From Xanthobacteraceae bacterium (GTDB lineage Bacteria > Pseudomonadota > Alphaproteobacteria > Rhizobiales > Xanthobacteraceae): a stretch of DNA of 32,444 nucleotides. The notes beneath the pieces were generated by a model. The model worked only from the letters and a program-made list of their open reading frames with translations. It was not told the origin of the DNA and ran no database searches. The stretch lies in contig JARLJA010000128.1 in the NCBI GenBank assembly GCA_031291445.1, positions 1 through 32,444 of the forward strand, in the 5' to 3' direction. Below are positions 17,375 through 24,135 of this stretch, in pieces. Each line of letters starts with the position of its first letter. The first letter of the stretch is position 1. The position numbers and the translations under genes are program-made.

Positions 17375-17969
17375 CGTGGACAACCTCGCGTGGACGCCAC
17401 CGTCCCCTTGGCGCGGAGTGCGGCGGGGCGGTGCCGGACATTAGGGAATACAGCGGCCGACGCCCAATCCGACATCGGTGTGATAGCGATCATACCAACC
17501 TTTAAGGTGGTCGAACCCCGGACCCCGGCTTACGGGCGCCACGGACCTTCGTATGGCGTCTTCCCCCCCTATCGGTGACCGACGTTGGCCCACGTCTGAT
17601 TGAGCCGGTCATTCGACGACCTCAACCTGCGGACTGGAATCCCGGACGGGCGCACGCGCGGACGGTGATTGCATCGAGGAGCGGGCGAAAAGCGGGGCGC
17701 GGGCCAGCGCAACGCAAACCAGCCGGCGCCTGGGTTCACCATGTTGAAGCCTCCTGTGGCCGATCCGACAATGGGTCAGATCGCGCAACGAAGGCACTCA
17801 ACTCACGTTCAGCGTACGCAGACTTTGTTATGGACTGCGGTGTTCGACGTCAGCTGAAGCGAATCACGGAGCGTCGCACGGATTGTCGTCGGGGACGAGC
17901 AGGTCACCTCCCGGATGTTCTGGAGGTCGTTGGGTCGTCCAGACCTGGGCTGGTCCGGGCTCGCCGGAC
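17375..17969. other. Intergenic region, 595 nt, between the lactonase-like gene and tRNA-Gly
   Basis: No protein gene is convincing here. Apparent reading frames around 17575-18165 have no protein-like composition and run through the tRNA gene. The left part holds the probable promoter of the lactonase/P460/HiPIP cluster and the CRP/FNR-like palindrome at 17477-17496. The stretch around 17780-17880 is less GC-rich than its surroundings. I see nothing nameable in the remainder. Confidence 0.5.
17477..17496. promoter_or_regulatory. CRP/FNR-like palindrome upstream of the lactonase/P460/HiPIP cluster
   Basis: GGTGTGAT at 17477-17484 and ATCATACC at 17489-17496 are inverted around AGCG, with 7 of 8 positions matching. 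Inside it is TGTGA-N6-TCATA, close to the CRP-family consensus TGTGA-N6-TCACA. It lies about 103 nt upstream of the first gene. The cognate regulator is not in the window. Confidence 0.45.
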
Positions 17970-18043
17970 TGGAGCGGGCGAAGGGAATCGAACCCTCGTA
18001 TGCAGCTTGGGAAGCTGCCGTTCTACCATTGAACTACGCCCGC
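17970..18043 (-). tRNA. tRNA-Gly, anticodon CCC
   Basis: The 74-nt gene reads 5' to 3' on the minus strand with a perfect 7-bp acceptor stem (GCGGGCG/CGCCCGC), a short D-arm (GTTC-AATGGTA-GAAC), an anticodon arm GCAGC-TTCCCAA-GCTGC whose loop positions 34-36 are CCC, a T-arm with TTCGATT, and an encoded TCCA end. CCC reads glycine codon GGG. No intron or mismatch is seen in the stems apart from a G-T pair in the T-stem. Confidence 0.97.
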
Positions 18044-18146
18044 GACGGCCCGACCATACAATCCCGGTCCGGCCTGCCGCAAGCCCAAGATGCCATATCC
18101 GGCCGGCGGCTTCCCCCGCCCCGGCGGCGTTGCTAGGTTGCCCGCC

Positions 18147-19577
18147 ATGGGGTCGGAACGTCTGAAAGTCTGGGGCACGATCGCGCTGTTGTGGGCCAGC
18201 GCCGTGCTGCCCAATCTGGGCCTGCGCTCCTTCATCTGGGAGGAAGGCAGCAATGCCGAGCTCGCCCGCGACATGCTCGAGCGCGGCGACCTGCTGCGGC
18301 CGCTGTTGCACGGGGTGGTTTGGGTCGAGAAGCCCTCGCTGCTGCCGTGGCTGATCGCGGCGGTCTCAAAGCTCGGCGGCGGCGTCGGCGAATGGACCGC
18401 GCGGCTGCCGTCGATGCTGTGCGTCCTGCTCACCGCGCTGATGGTGCAGGCCCTGACGCGGCGCCACGCCTCGCTGCGGGCCTCGGTGTTCGCGGCCTTC
18501 GCCTTCATGCTGTGCCCGCTGCTGCTGCAGAAGCTGACCATCGCCGAACCGGACACGGTGATCACGGCGCTGTCGTTCGCAGCCTTCCTGCTGTGGTGGA
18601 ATGGCGCCGAGCGCGGCGCGCCATCGCTTGCGCGCTGGATCGGCTGCGGCGCGCTGCTGGCGGTGCTGGCCATGGCCAAGGGGCCGCAGCCGGTCGGCTT
18701 CTTCGCGCTGGGGATCGGCCTCTACATCGTGATCGCGCGGCGCTGGCGCGAGCTGCCCGGCCTGGTCGTCTGCCTGCTGTGCCCCCTGCTCGCCACCATC
18801 GCCTGGGCCGTCGCGGTCTATCGTCCCGACGGCACCACGGCGACCACCTGGCTGCAGTATCTGCGGCTGGCGAAACAGCCGAAGAGCCCGACGCTGTTGC
18901 AATATCTCGCCGGCAACGGCCGCACCGTCTTTCAGCTCGCGATCGAATTGCTGCCGGCGCTGATGCTGGCCCCGTTCGCGCCCGGCCCCTGGCGGCGGCC
19001 CCGGCCCGCGGATGCGCCGGCCGTGGTCACGCCACTGATCTGCTACGCCACCGCCTGCACCGCGATCCTGCTGGTGTGGCCGCTGGCGCTCAGCCGCTAC
19101 GCCATGCCGATCGCGCCCGCCGTCGCGGTGCTCGGGGGACTGGCCTGGGATCGGCTGGCAGGGGCGAAGCATGTCTGGCTGCGCGACCTCGCCGCGGGCG
19201 TGGTCGTGGCGCTGGCGATCTACCAGATGGTGCTGACCATCGCGGTCGTGCCGATCCTCGCCGACCGCTTCGGCTCGGCCCGCATCGAAGGCGGCAAGAT
19301 CGCCGAGGCGGTGCGCACGGAATCCGTGCCGGTCTATTGCGAGGAGCCGGCCAACAACGACCAGTTCTTCTACGCCCATGTTCCGATGCACTGCTACCGC
19401 TGGGACCAATATCTCGCCATTCCCGCGCCGGCCTGGCTGCTGGCCTCCAGCGAGGATCTCGATGAGCTCGCCAAGGCGCGCCCCGAACTGGATATCCGCC
19501 GCGTGCTGTCGACCAGGGCCGGCGGGCCGGTGGTGACGGCGCTGATCCTGCCGCGCGCGGCAAAGACGGCACCGTGA
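18147..19577 (+). CDS. GT39-type (ArnT/PMT-like) glycosyltransferase, integral membrane
   Basis: 476 residues from the ATG at 18147-18149; the frame is open further upstream but that part overlaps the tRNA promoter region. It has about ten or more hydrophobic helices. The first periplasmic loop carries WEEGSNAELARDMLERGD and then VEKPSLLPWLIA, which match the acidic motif and the EKPPLLYW motif of the ArnT/PMT_2 family. These enzymes move a sugar from a polyprenyl-phosphate donor to lipid A, protein or glycan on the periplasmic side. A soluble C-terminal tail of about 100 residues follows. The acceptor and sugar are unknown. It is convergent with the dCTP deaminase gene. Confidence 0.88.
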   Translation: MGSERLKVWGTIALLWASAVLPNLGLRSFIWEEGSNAELARDMLERGDLLRPLLHGVVWVEKPSLLPWLIAAVSKLGGGVGEWTARLPSMLCVLLTALMVQALTRRHASLRASVFAAFAFMLCPLLLQKLTIAEPDTVITALSFAAFLLWWNGAERGAPSLARWIGCGALLAVLAMAKGPQPVGFFALGIGLYIVIARRWRELPGLVVCLLCPLLATIAWAVAVYRPDGTTATTWLQYLRLAKQPKSPTLLQYLAGNGRTVFQLAIELLPALMLAPFAPGPWRRPRPADAPAVVTPLICYATACTAILLVWPLALSRYAMPIAPAVAVLGGLAWDRLAGAKHVWLRDLAAGVVVALAIYQMVLTIAVVPILADRFGSARIEGGKIAEAVRTESVPVYCEEPANNDQFFYAHVPMHCYRWDQYLAIPAPAWLLASSEDLDELAKARPELDIRRVLSTRAGGPVVTALILPRAAKTAP

Positions 19578-19601
19578 TCGCGGCGCCCGCGGTCGCGCCG
19601 C

Positions 19602-20711
19602 TCAGCCCATCCGGAAATGCTTGGACAGTTTCAGGCCCTGGCCCTGGTAGTTCGAGCTGATGCGCTGGCCGTACAGCGAGGCCGGCCGCGACAGCATCCG
19701 CTCGTAGATCAGCCGGCCGATCTCCTGGCCGTGCTCGAGAATGAACGGCACCTCGCGCGAACGCACCTCGAGCACCGCGCGCGAACCCTGGCCGCCGGCC
19801 CCGGCATAGCCGAAACCGGGATCGAAGAAGCCGGCATAGTGGACGCGGAACTCGCCGACCAGCGGATCGAACGGCACCATCTCGGCGGCGAAATCCGGCG
19901 GCACCTGGACCGCTTCCTTGGACGCCAGGATGTAGAACTCGCCGGGATCGAGGATCAGGCTGCGATCGTCGCGGGCGCGGATCGGTTCCCAGAATTCGTC
20001 GACGGCGTAGCCGGCCCGGCGATCGACGTCGACCACGCCGGTGTGGCGCTTGGCGCGGTAGCCGATGAAGCCGTCGCTGCCCTCGCCGGACAGGTCGATG
20101 CTGAGCGCGACGCCGTCGCTGAGATCGGCGTCGGCGCTGTCGACCAGGCGCTCCTGGGCATGCAGGGCCGTGAGCGCCTCGGCGTCGAGCAGCGGATCGC
20201 CGACGCGAAACCGGACCTGCGACAGCCGCGAGCCTTCGCGCAGCAGCACCGGAAAGGTCTTGGGGCTGATCTCCGCATAGAGCGGGCCGTGGTAGCCGGC
20301 GCTGATGTGGTCGAAGCGGCGGGTGCCGTCGGCGATGACGCGGGTGAAGACGTCGAGGCGGCCGGTCGAGCTCTTGGGGTTGGCGGCGGCGGCGATCGTC
20401 GGCGGCAGCGCCAGGCTCTCGAGCAGCGGCACCACGTAAACGCAGTTGGTCTCCAGCACCGCGTCGGAGGTGAGGTCGATCTCGTGCAGCTTCAATTCGT
20501 CAATGCGCTCGGCCACCGTGTTGCCCGGCCCCGGCAGGAAGCTCGCGCGCACGCGATAGGCGGTCGAGCCGAGCCGCAGATCGAGGCTCGCCGGCTGGAT
20601 CTGGCTTTCGACGAACGGATAGTCGGGCAGGATGATGCCGGCATCGGCCATGGCCGCGATCAGGCGATCGGGCAGAATTCCCTTGGCATCGGGCGGCAGC
20701 GACAGCGTCAC
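19602..20711 (-). CDS. dcd: 2'-deoxycytidine 5'-triphosphate deaminase
   Basis: 369 residues, nearly twice the size of E. coli Dcd; this long form is characteristic of alphaproteobacteria. The N-terminal half has PFVESQIQPASLDLRLGSTAYRVR in consecutive pieces, then ANPKSSTGRLDVFTRV, and the nucleotide-binding stretch HISAGYHGPLYAEISPKTFP followed by LSQVRFRVGD. A second dUTPase/Dcd-like unit in the C-terminal half includes ILASKEAVQVPPDFAAEMVPF and FEVRSREVPFILEHGQEIGR-like sequence, suggesting a tandem duplication. The enzyme converts dCTP to dUTP, the precursor for dTMP synthesis. The gene is divergent from metZ. Confidence 0.94.
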   Translation of the reverse strand: MTLSLPPDAKGILPDRLIAAMADAGIILPDYPFVESQIQPASLDLRLGSTAYRVRASFLPGPGNTVAERIDELKLHEIDLTSDAVLETNCVYVVPLLESLALPPTIAAAANPKSSTGRLDVFTRVIADGTRRFDHISAGYHGPLYAEISPKTFPVLLREGSRLSQVRFRVGDPLLDAEALTALHAQERLVDSADADLSDGVALSIDLSGEGSDGFIGYRAKRHTGVVDVDRRAGYAVDEFWEPIRARDDRSLILDPGEFYILASKEAVQVPPDFAAEMVPFDPLVGEFRVHYAGFFDPGFGYAGAGGQGSRAVLEVRSREVPFILEHGQEIGRLIYERMLSRPASLYGQRISSNYQGQGLKLSKHFRMG

Positions 20712-20762
20712 GGTCAGGGTTCCAGGGCCCAGAAGGATCCTACCGGTTACCCGATGGCTGTC

Positions 20763-20791
20763 TTGACGGAAAGCCCACCCGGGACTAAGAG
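20763..20791 (+). promoter_or_regulatory. Probable promoter of the metZ riboswitch RNA
   Basis: TTGACG at 20763-20768 and TAAGAG at 20786-20791 with a 17-bp spacer would start RNA near 20797-20800, just before the first stem of the SAM-II aptamer at 20804. The position supports the call more than the -10 match does. Confidence 0.5.
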
Positions 20792-20803
20792 CTTCACTTA
20801 TCC

Positions 20804-20863
20804 CGTGGTCATTTGAGCCGGCCGGCTTGCAGCCACGTTAAACAACTCGCTAAACAGGCCGGG
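20804..20863 (+). promoter_or_regulatory. SAM-II riboswitch controlling metZ
   Basis: Stem P1 is CGTGG at 20804-20808 with CCACG at 20833-20837. The loop begins TCATTTGAG and contains CTTGCAG. After P1 come GTTAAA and GCTAAACAGG, the conserved SAM-II 3' segment. CCGGCC in the loop (20818-20823) can pair with GGCCGG (20857-20862) to make the H-type pseudoknot that holds S-adenosylmethionine. SAM-II RNAs are known in alphaproteobacteria upstream of methionine genes, metZ among them. High SAM should turn the gene off. Confidence 0.93.
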
Positions 20864-20876
20864 GACGCGTGTGCTC

Positions 20877-20908
20877 CCGGCCGAACCTATGTTCAGGCCG
20901 GTTTTTTT
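20877..20908 (+). terminator. Riboswitch-controlled intrinsic terminator before metZ
   Basis: CCGGCC (20877-20882) extended by GAAC pairs with GTTC-A-GGCCGG (20891-20901), loop CTAT, followed by seven T at 20902-20908. The antiterminator CCCGGCC (20876-20882) with GGCCGGG (20857-20863) is mutually exclusive with it. The terminator ends 34 nt before the metZ start codon. Confidence 0.88.
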
Positions 20909-20942
20909 GCGCCAATTCCGGTTGGCCGATCTGGAGACGCCG

Positions 20943-22145
20943 ATGTCCGACACCACCAAGCCCGCGCCGCCGCGCAATTACCACCCCGAAACCCGGCTGG
21001 TGCACGGCGGCACGCTGCGCTCGTCCTATGGCGAGATGTCGGAAGCGCTGTTCCTCACCCAGGGCTTCGTCTACGAGACCGCGGAACAGTGCGAGGCGCG
21101 CTTCACCGGTTCCGATCCGGGCTTTTTGTATTCGCGCTTCTCCAACCCCACGGTGGCGATGTTCGAGCAGCGCATGGTCGAGCTCGAAGGCGCCGAGGCG
21201 GCGCGCGCGACAGCCACCGGCATGGCCGCGGTCACCACCGCGATGCTGGCGCCGCTGCGCAGCGGCGACCACGTGGTCGCCGCCAAGGCGCTGTTCGGAT
21301 CGTGCCGCTACGTGGTCGAGGATCTGCTGCCGCGCTACGGCATCGCCTCGACCCTGGTCGACGGCCACGATCTCGACCAGTGGCAGCGCGCGATGCGGCC
21401 CAATACCCGCAGTTGCTTCCTCGAGAGCCCGACCAATCCCACCCTCGACGTGGTCGACATCGCCGCGGTCGCCGAGATCGCGCACGCCGGCGGCGCGCGG
21501 CTCATCGTCGACAACGTCTTCGCCACGCCGATCTGGCAGAGCCCGCTTTCGCTCGGCGCCGACGTCGTCGTCTATTCCGCGACCAAGCACATCGACGGCC
21601 AGGGCCGCTGCCTCGGCGGCGTCATCCTGTCGTCGCGGGAGTTCATCCAGGATCACATCCACACGTTTTTGCGCCAGACCGGCCCGGCGCTGTCGCCGTT
21701 CAACGCCTGGGTGCTGCTGAAGGGGCTGGAGACGCTCGCGCTGCGGGTGCGCCAGCAGAGCGAGACCGCGGCGGCGCTGGCCGACGCGCTGGCGCGCCAT
21801 CCCAAGATCTCGCGCCTCATCTATCCGGGGCGCGCCGATCATCCCCAGGCCGCGATCGTGAAGAAGCAGATGCGCGGCGGATCGACCCTGGTCGGGTTCG
21901 AGGTGAAGGGCGGCAAGGCGGCGGCATTCCGCACCTTGAACGCGCTCAAGCTCGCCAAGATCAGCAACAATCTCGGCGACGCCAAGAGCATCGTGACCCA
22001 TCCGGCCACCACCACGCACCAACGGCTGACGCCGGAGGCGCGCGCCGAGCTCGGGATCTCGGAAGGCTTCATCCGCTTCTCGGCGGGCCTCGAGCATCGC
22101 GACGACGTCATCGAGGATTTTCAGATCGCGCTGGAACAGGCGTGA
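20943..22145 (+). CDS. metZ: O-succinylhomoserine sulfhydrylase
   Basis: A 400-residue PLP enzyme of the Cys/Met metabolism family that makes homocysteine directly from O-succinylhomoserine and sulfide in methionine synthesis. The PLP lysine is K215 in YSATKHIDGQGR, the ring-contacting Asp is D190 in LIVDNVFATP, and YSRFSNPTVAMFE (63-75) gives the subunit phosphate contacts. QGRCLGG after the lysine is typical of MetZ. The start ATG at 20943-20945 has GGAG 7 nt upstream; a longer frame from 20871 would begin inside the riboswitch terminator and is rejected. It is controlled by the SAM-II riboswitch and followed by a palindromic repeat instead of a classical terminator. Confidence 0.95.
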   Translation: MSDTTKPAPPRNYHPETRLVHGGTLRSSYGEMSEALFLTQGFVYETAEQCEARFTGSDPGFLYSRFSNPTVAMFEQRMVELEGAEAARATATGMAAVTTAMLAPLRSGDHVVAAKALFGSCRYVVEDLLPRYGIASTLVDGHDLDQWQRAMRPNTRSCFLESPTNPTLDVVDIAAVAEIAHAGGARLIVDNVFATPIWQSPLSLGADVVVYSATKHIDGQGRCLGGVILSSREFIQDHIHTFLRQTGPALSPFNAWVLLKGLETLALRVRQQSETAAALADALARHPKISRLIYPGRADHPQAAIVKKQMRGGSTLVGFEVKGGKAAAFRTLNALKLAKISNNLGDAKSIVTHPATTTHQRLTPEARAELGISEGFIRFSAGLEHRDDVIEDFQIALEQA

Positions 22146-22170
22146 CAACGACGCTGTATCGCATTTTTTC

Positions 22171-22260
22171 GTCATGGCCGGGCTTGACCCGGCCATCCAC
22201 TCTTTGCCACGCAGCGAAGCCTCAGAAGAGTGGATGCGCGGGTCAAGCCCGCGCATGACG
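22171..22260. repeat. Palindromic intergenic repeat, copy 2
   Basis: Arms at 22171-22204 and 22227-22260 form one long inverted repeat ending in CATCCACTCTT/AAGAGTGGATG. Each arm also folds alone: GGCCGGG-CTTGA-CCCGGCC and GCGCGGG-TCAAG-CCCGCGC. Where the arms differ (GGCC against GCGC) the changes are compensated inside each hairpin. It lies between metZ and the convergent SGNH gene, as copy 1 also lies between convergent genes. Confidence 0.92.
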
Positions 22261-22333
22261 AGTTCCAAGATGGAGGCCTGACTCCATCGACTGACGTTTG
22301 GGTCAGCCTCTGAGTTGGCCGGGCAGCGTACGA

Positions 22334-23263
22334 CTACATCGGCTGCCAGCTGGGCGGGCTGCTGGAGTCTTCGAGGCCGGCCTTGACCTGGTCGACCGAG
22401 CGGATGATCGAGTCGCCCAGCAGCTGGGCGAAACAGGCATAGCCCCAGTCGTTCATGTGCAGGCCGTCGCGGATCACGAACACGTCGAACGGCAGCGCCT
22501 GCGTGGTGTGCCACTCCTTCATCACCGCGAAGCGTGGAAACAGGCTGACCCTCATGGCCCGCGCCGCGCGGCCGATCAGGCTGACCATCTTGGTGGTCTC
22601 GGCCTCGTGGGCCTCGGTCGCCGGGACATATTGCGGATCGACCAGGACGACATCGGTGCCGATCGCCTGCATCTGGCGAATGCCGTCCTCGATCAGGCCC
22701 ATGGCGTTCTCGGGGTCGCGGCCCTTCAGGATGGCGTTGGTACCGAGCTGCCAGATCACGAGATCGGGCTTGTTGTCGATGACGCTGGTCTGGAGCCGCT
22801 TCATCTCCTCGATCACGTCCTCGCCGCCGACCCCGGCATTGATGACGGTGATGTCGGCGTGCGGATAGTGGTGGCGCAGCTGGTCCGCCAGCCAGTTCGG
22901 ATATCGGAATGTCGGCGAGCTCGCGCCGTAGCTCCAGGTCGAGGACGACCCGAACGCGACGATGGTGAGGCGGCCCTCGGCGATCAACTTGTGCGCCGCA
23001 TGGGGCAGCGACGCTTCATACTTGACCGTCTTGGGCGTGGCGCAGGGCACGCGGCTGAAAATGGTTGCGGCGCTGGTGGCCACGGCCTTCACCGCGTCGG
23101 CGGCCTGGGAGGTGCCGGCCGGCGCCGCCGCGACCACCGGTCCCTTGGACGCGTCGGACGCGGTCTGGGCCCCGGCCGGGCCACACAGCGCGGCAAGACC
23201 GAACGCCACGGCAACGACAACGGCGGAAACCCGGTTCCGCGACAGACCTGGTATCAATCTCAT
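22334..23263 (-). CDS. Exported SGNH/GDSL hydrolase, active-site residues intact
   Basis: 309 residues with a Sec signal peptide (about 1-32, ending AGAQ) and an Ala-rich linker. The SGNH blocks are readable: the nucleophile region VAFGSSSTWSYG (serines 106-108), the Gly block INAGVGGEDV (G146), the Asn block WQLGTNAIL (N176), and the catalytic Asp/His DGLHMNDWGY (D266, H269). It should be a periplasmic esterase or O-acyltransferase. Its start codon overlaps the stop of the preceding SGNH gene by one base, and that gene in turn overlaps opgC, so all three form one operon. A role in transferring or removing acyl groups on envelope glucans is the natural inference. Confidence 0.88.
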   Translation of the reverse strand: MRLIPGLSRNRVSAVVVAVAFGLAALCGPAGAQTASDASKGPVVAAAPAGTSQAADAVKAVATSAATIFSRVPCATPKTVKYEASLPHAAHKLIAEGRLTIVAFGSSSTWSYGASSPTFRYPNWLADQLRHHYPHADITVINAGVGGEDVIEEMKRLQTSVIDNKPDLVIWQLGTNAILKGRDPENAMGLIEDGIRQMQAIGTDVVLVDPQYVPATEAHEAETTKMVSLIGRAARAMRVSLFPRFAVMKEWHTTQALPFDVFVIRDGLHMNDWGYACFAQLLGDSIIRSVDQVKAGLEDSSSPPSWQPM

Positions 23264-24135
23264 CAGTGTTGAATCCGGTGCTCGTCATCCGGGGCGGGTT
23301 GGGCCGCATCGACCAAGAACGCCGCCAGCGTCTGACCTAGACAGTCATGAACCTGCTTGGCCAACGCCAAGCCGTGGGAGGTATTGAACAGATCAAACCG
23401 TCCGCTCTCGTTCCAATATCTCATCATTCCGAAGCGGTCGAACAAGGGCACCCCGTGTTCTTCCGCCCCTACCCGAAGATTGTCGAGGTAAGGGGCCACC
23501 GTAATCATGGTCTCCATGCGGGGACTATACTGCAAATTCATCAGGACGGCATCGGTCCCTGCCGCGGCCAGGGCCGCCAGGCCGCTTTCGACCGCAGCGC
23601 GAAAATCCTCCGGATCCACCGACTTGAGCGCATCGTAAGTCCCGGTTTGCCAGACAACCAGCGTCGGCTGGCGGTCTTTTGCCTGCTTTTCCAGCACCGG
23701 CACCACCTCCTCCGCGGTTTTCTTGGCCTGGAGGACGACCGCAACGTTAACCGTAACGCCGGAAAGCCGCTCGCGCAGCGCCGCTTCCAGCCGCGCCGGA
23801 TAGGACGTCGTCGCTCCGTCGGGCCCCGCCAGCAGCGACGAGGCGCTGCCGACCACCAGGATGTCGAGGCGCCGGCGGGTCCGGATCGCCTCGGCGACCC
23901 GCGCCAGGCGGGCCTCCGTCGTCAGCAGATAGGACGGCACCTCGCAAGCATCGGCGGGCGCGGCAGAGGTGGCCGGCGCATCCTGGACCGCGGGCGCGGC
24001 CGGCGCCGCCGGCTCCGATTTCGCCGCACCGGCCGGGGCCTCGGTTGCGCGCGGCTCGTCGGCACGCGCCCCGCCCGCGTTCAGCACGACGGCTGCGACC
24101 GCGCAGGCCGCCAGGATCCAGGCACTCGCCTTCAC
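23263..24135 (-). CDS. Exported SGNH-fold protein with degenerate active site
   Basis: 290 residues from a GTG at 24133-24135, which has a run of G 4 nt upstream and overlaps the opgC stop as GTGA. A signal peptide (1-25) and a long Ala/Pro linker (about 26-62) precede the SGNH-like domain. Block I is present (LVVGSASSLLAG, 93-103). The Gly block reads VAVVLQAKKT with no NxGxxG, block III is GTYD in place of GxND (165-168), and the final block is NTSH (251-254) where DxxH is expected. It pairs with the intact SGNH gene that follows. It may be a binding or scaffolding partner instead of an enzyme; this is inference. Confidence 0.82.
   Translation of the reverse strand: MKASAWILAACAVAAVVLNAGGARADEPRATEAPAGAAKSEPAAPAAPAVQDAPATSAAPADACEVPSYLLTTEARLARVAEAIRTRRRLDILVVGSASSLLAGPDGATTSYPARLEAALRERLSGVTVNVAVVLQAKKTAEEVVPVLEKQAKDRQPTLVVWQTGTYDALKSVDPEDFRAAVESGLAALAAAGTDAVLMNLQYSPRMETMITVAPYLDNLRVGAEEHGVPLFDRFGMMRYWNESGRFDLFNTSHGLALAKQVHDCLGQTLAAFLVDAAQPAPDDEHRIQH

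Noticed and set aside
17575..18165. 196-codon plus-strand frame through the tRNA-Gly region
   Set aside because: Part of it (LERAKGIEPSYAAWEAAVLP) is the familiar spurious translation of the tRNA complement; no protein character elsewhere.
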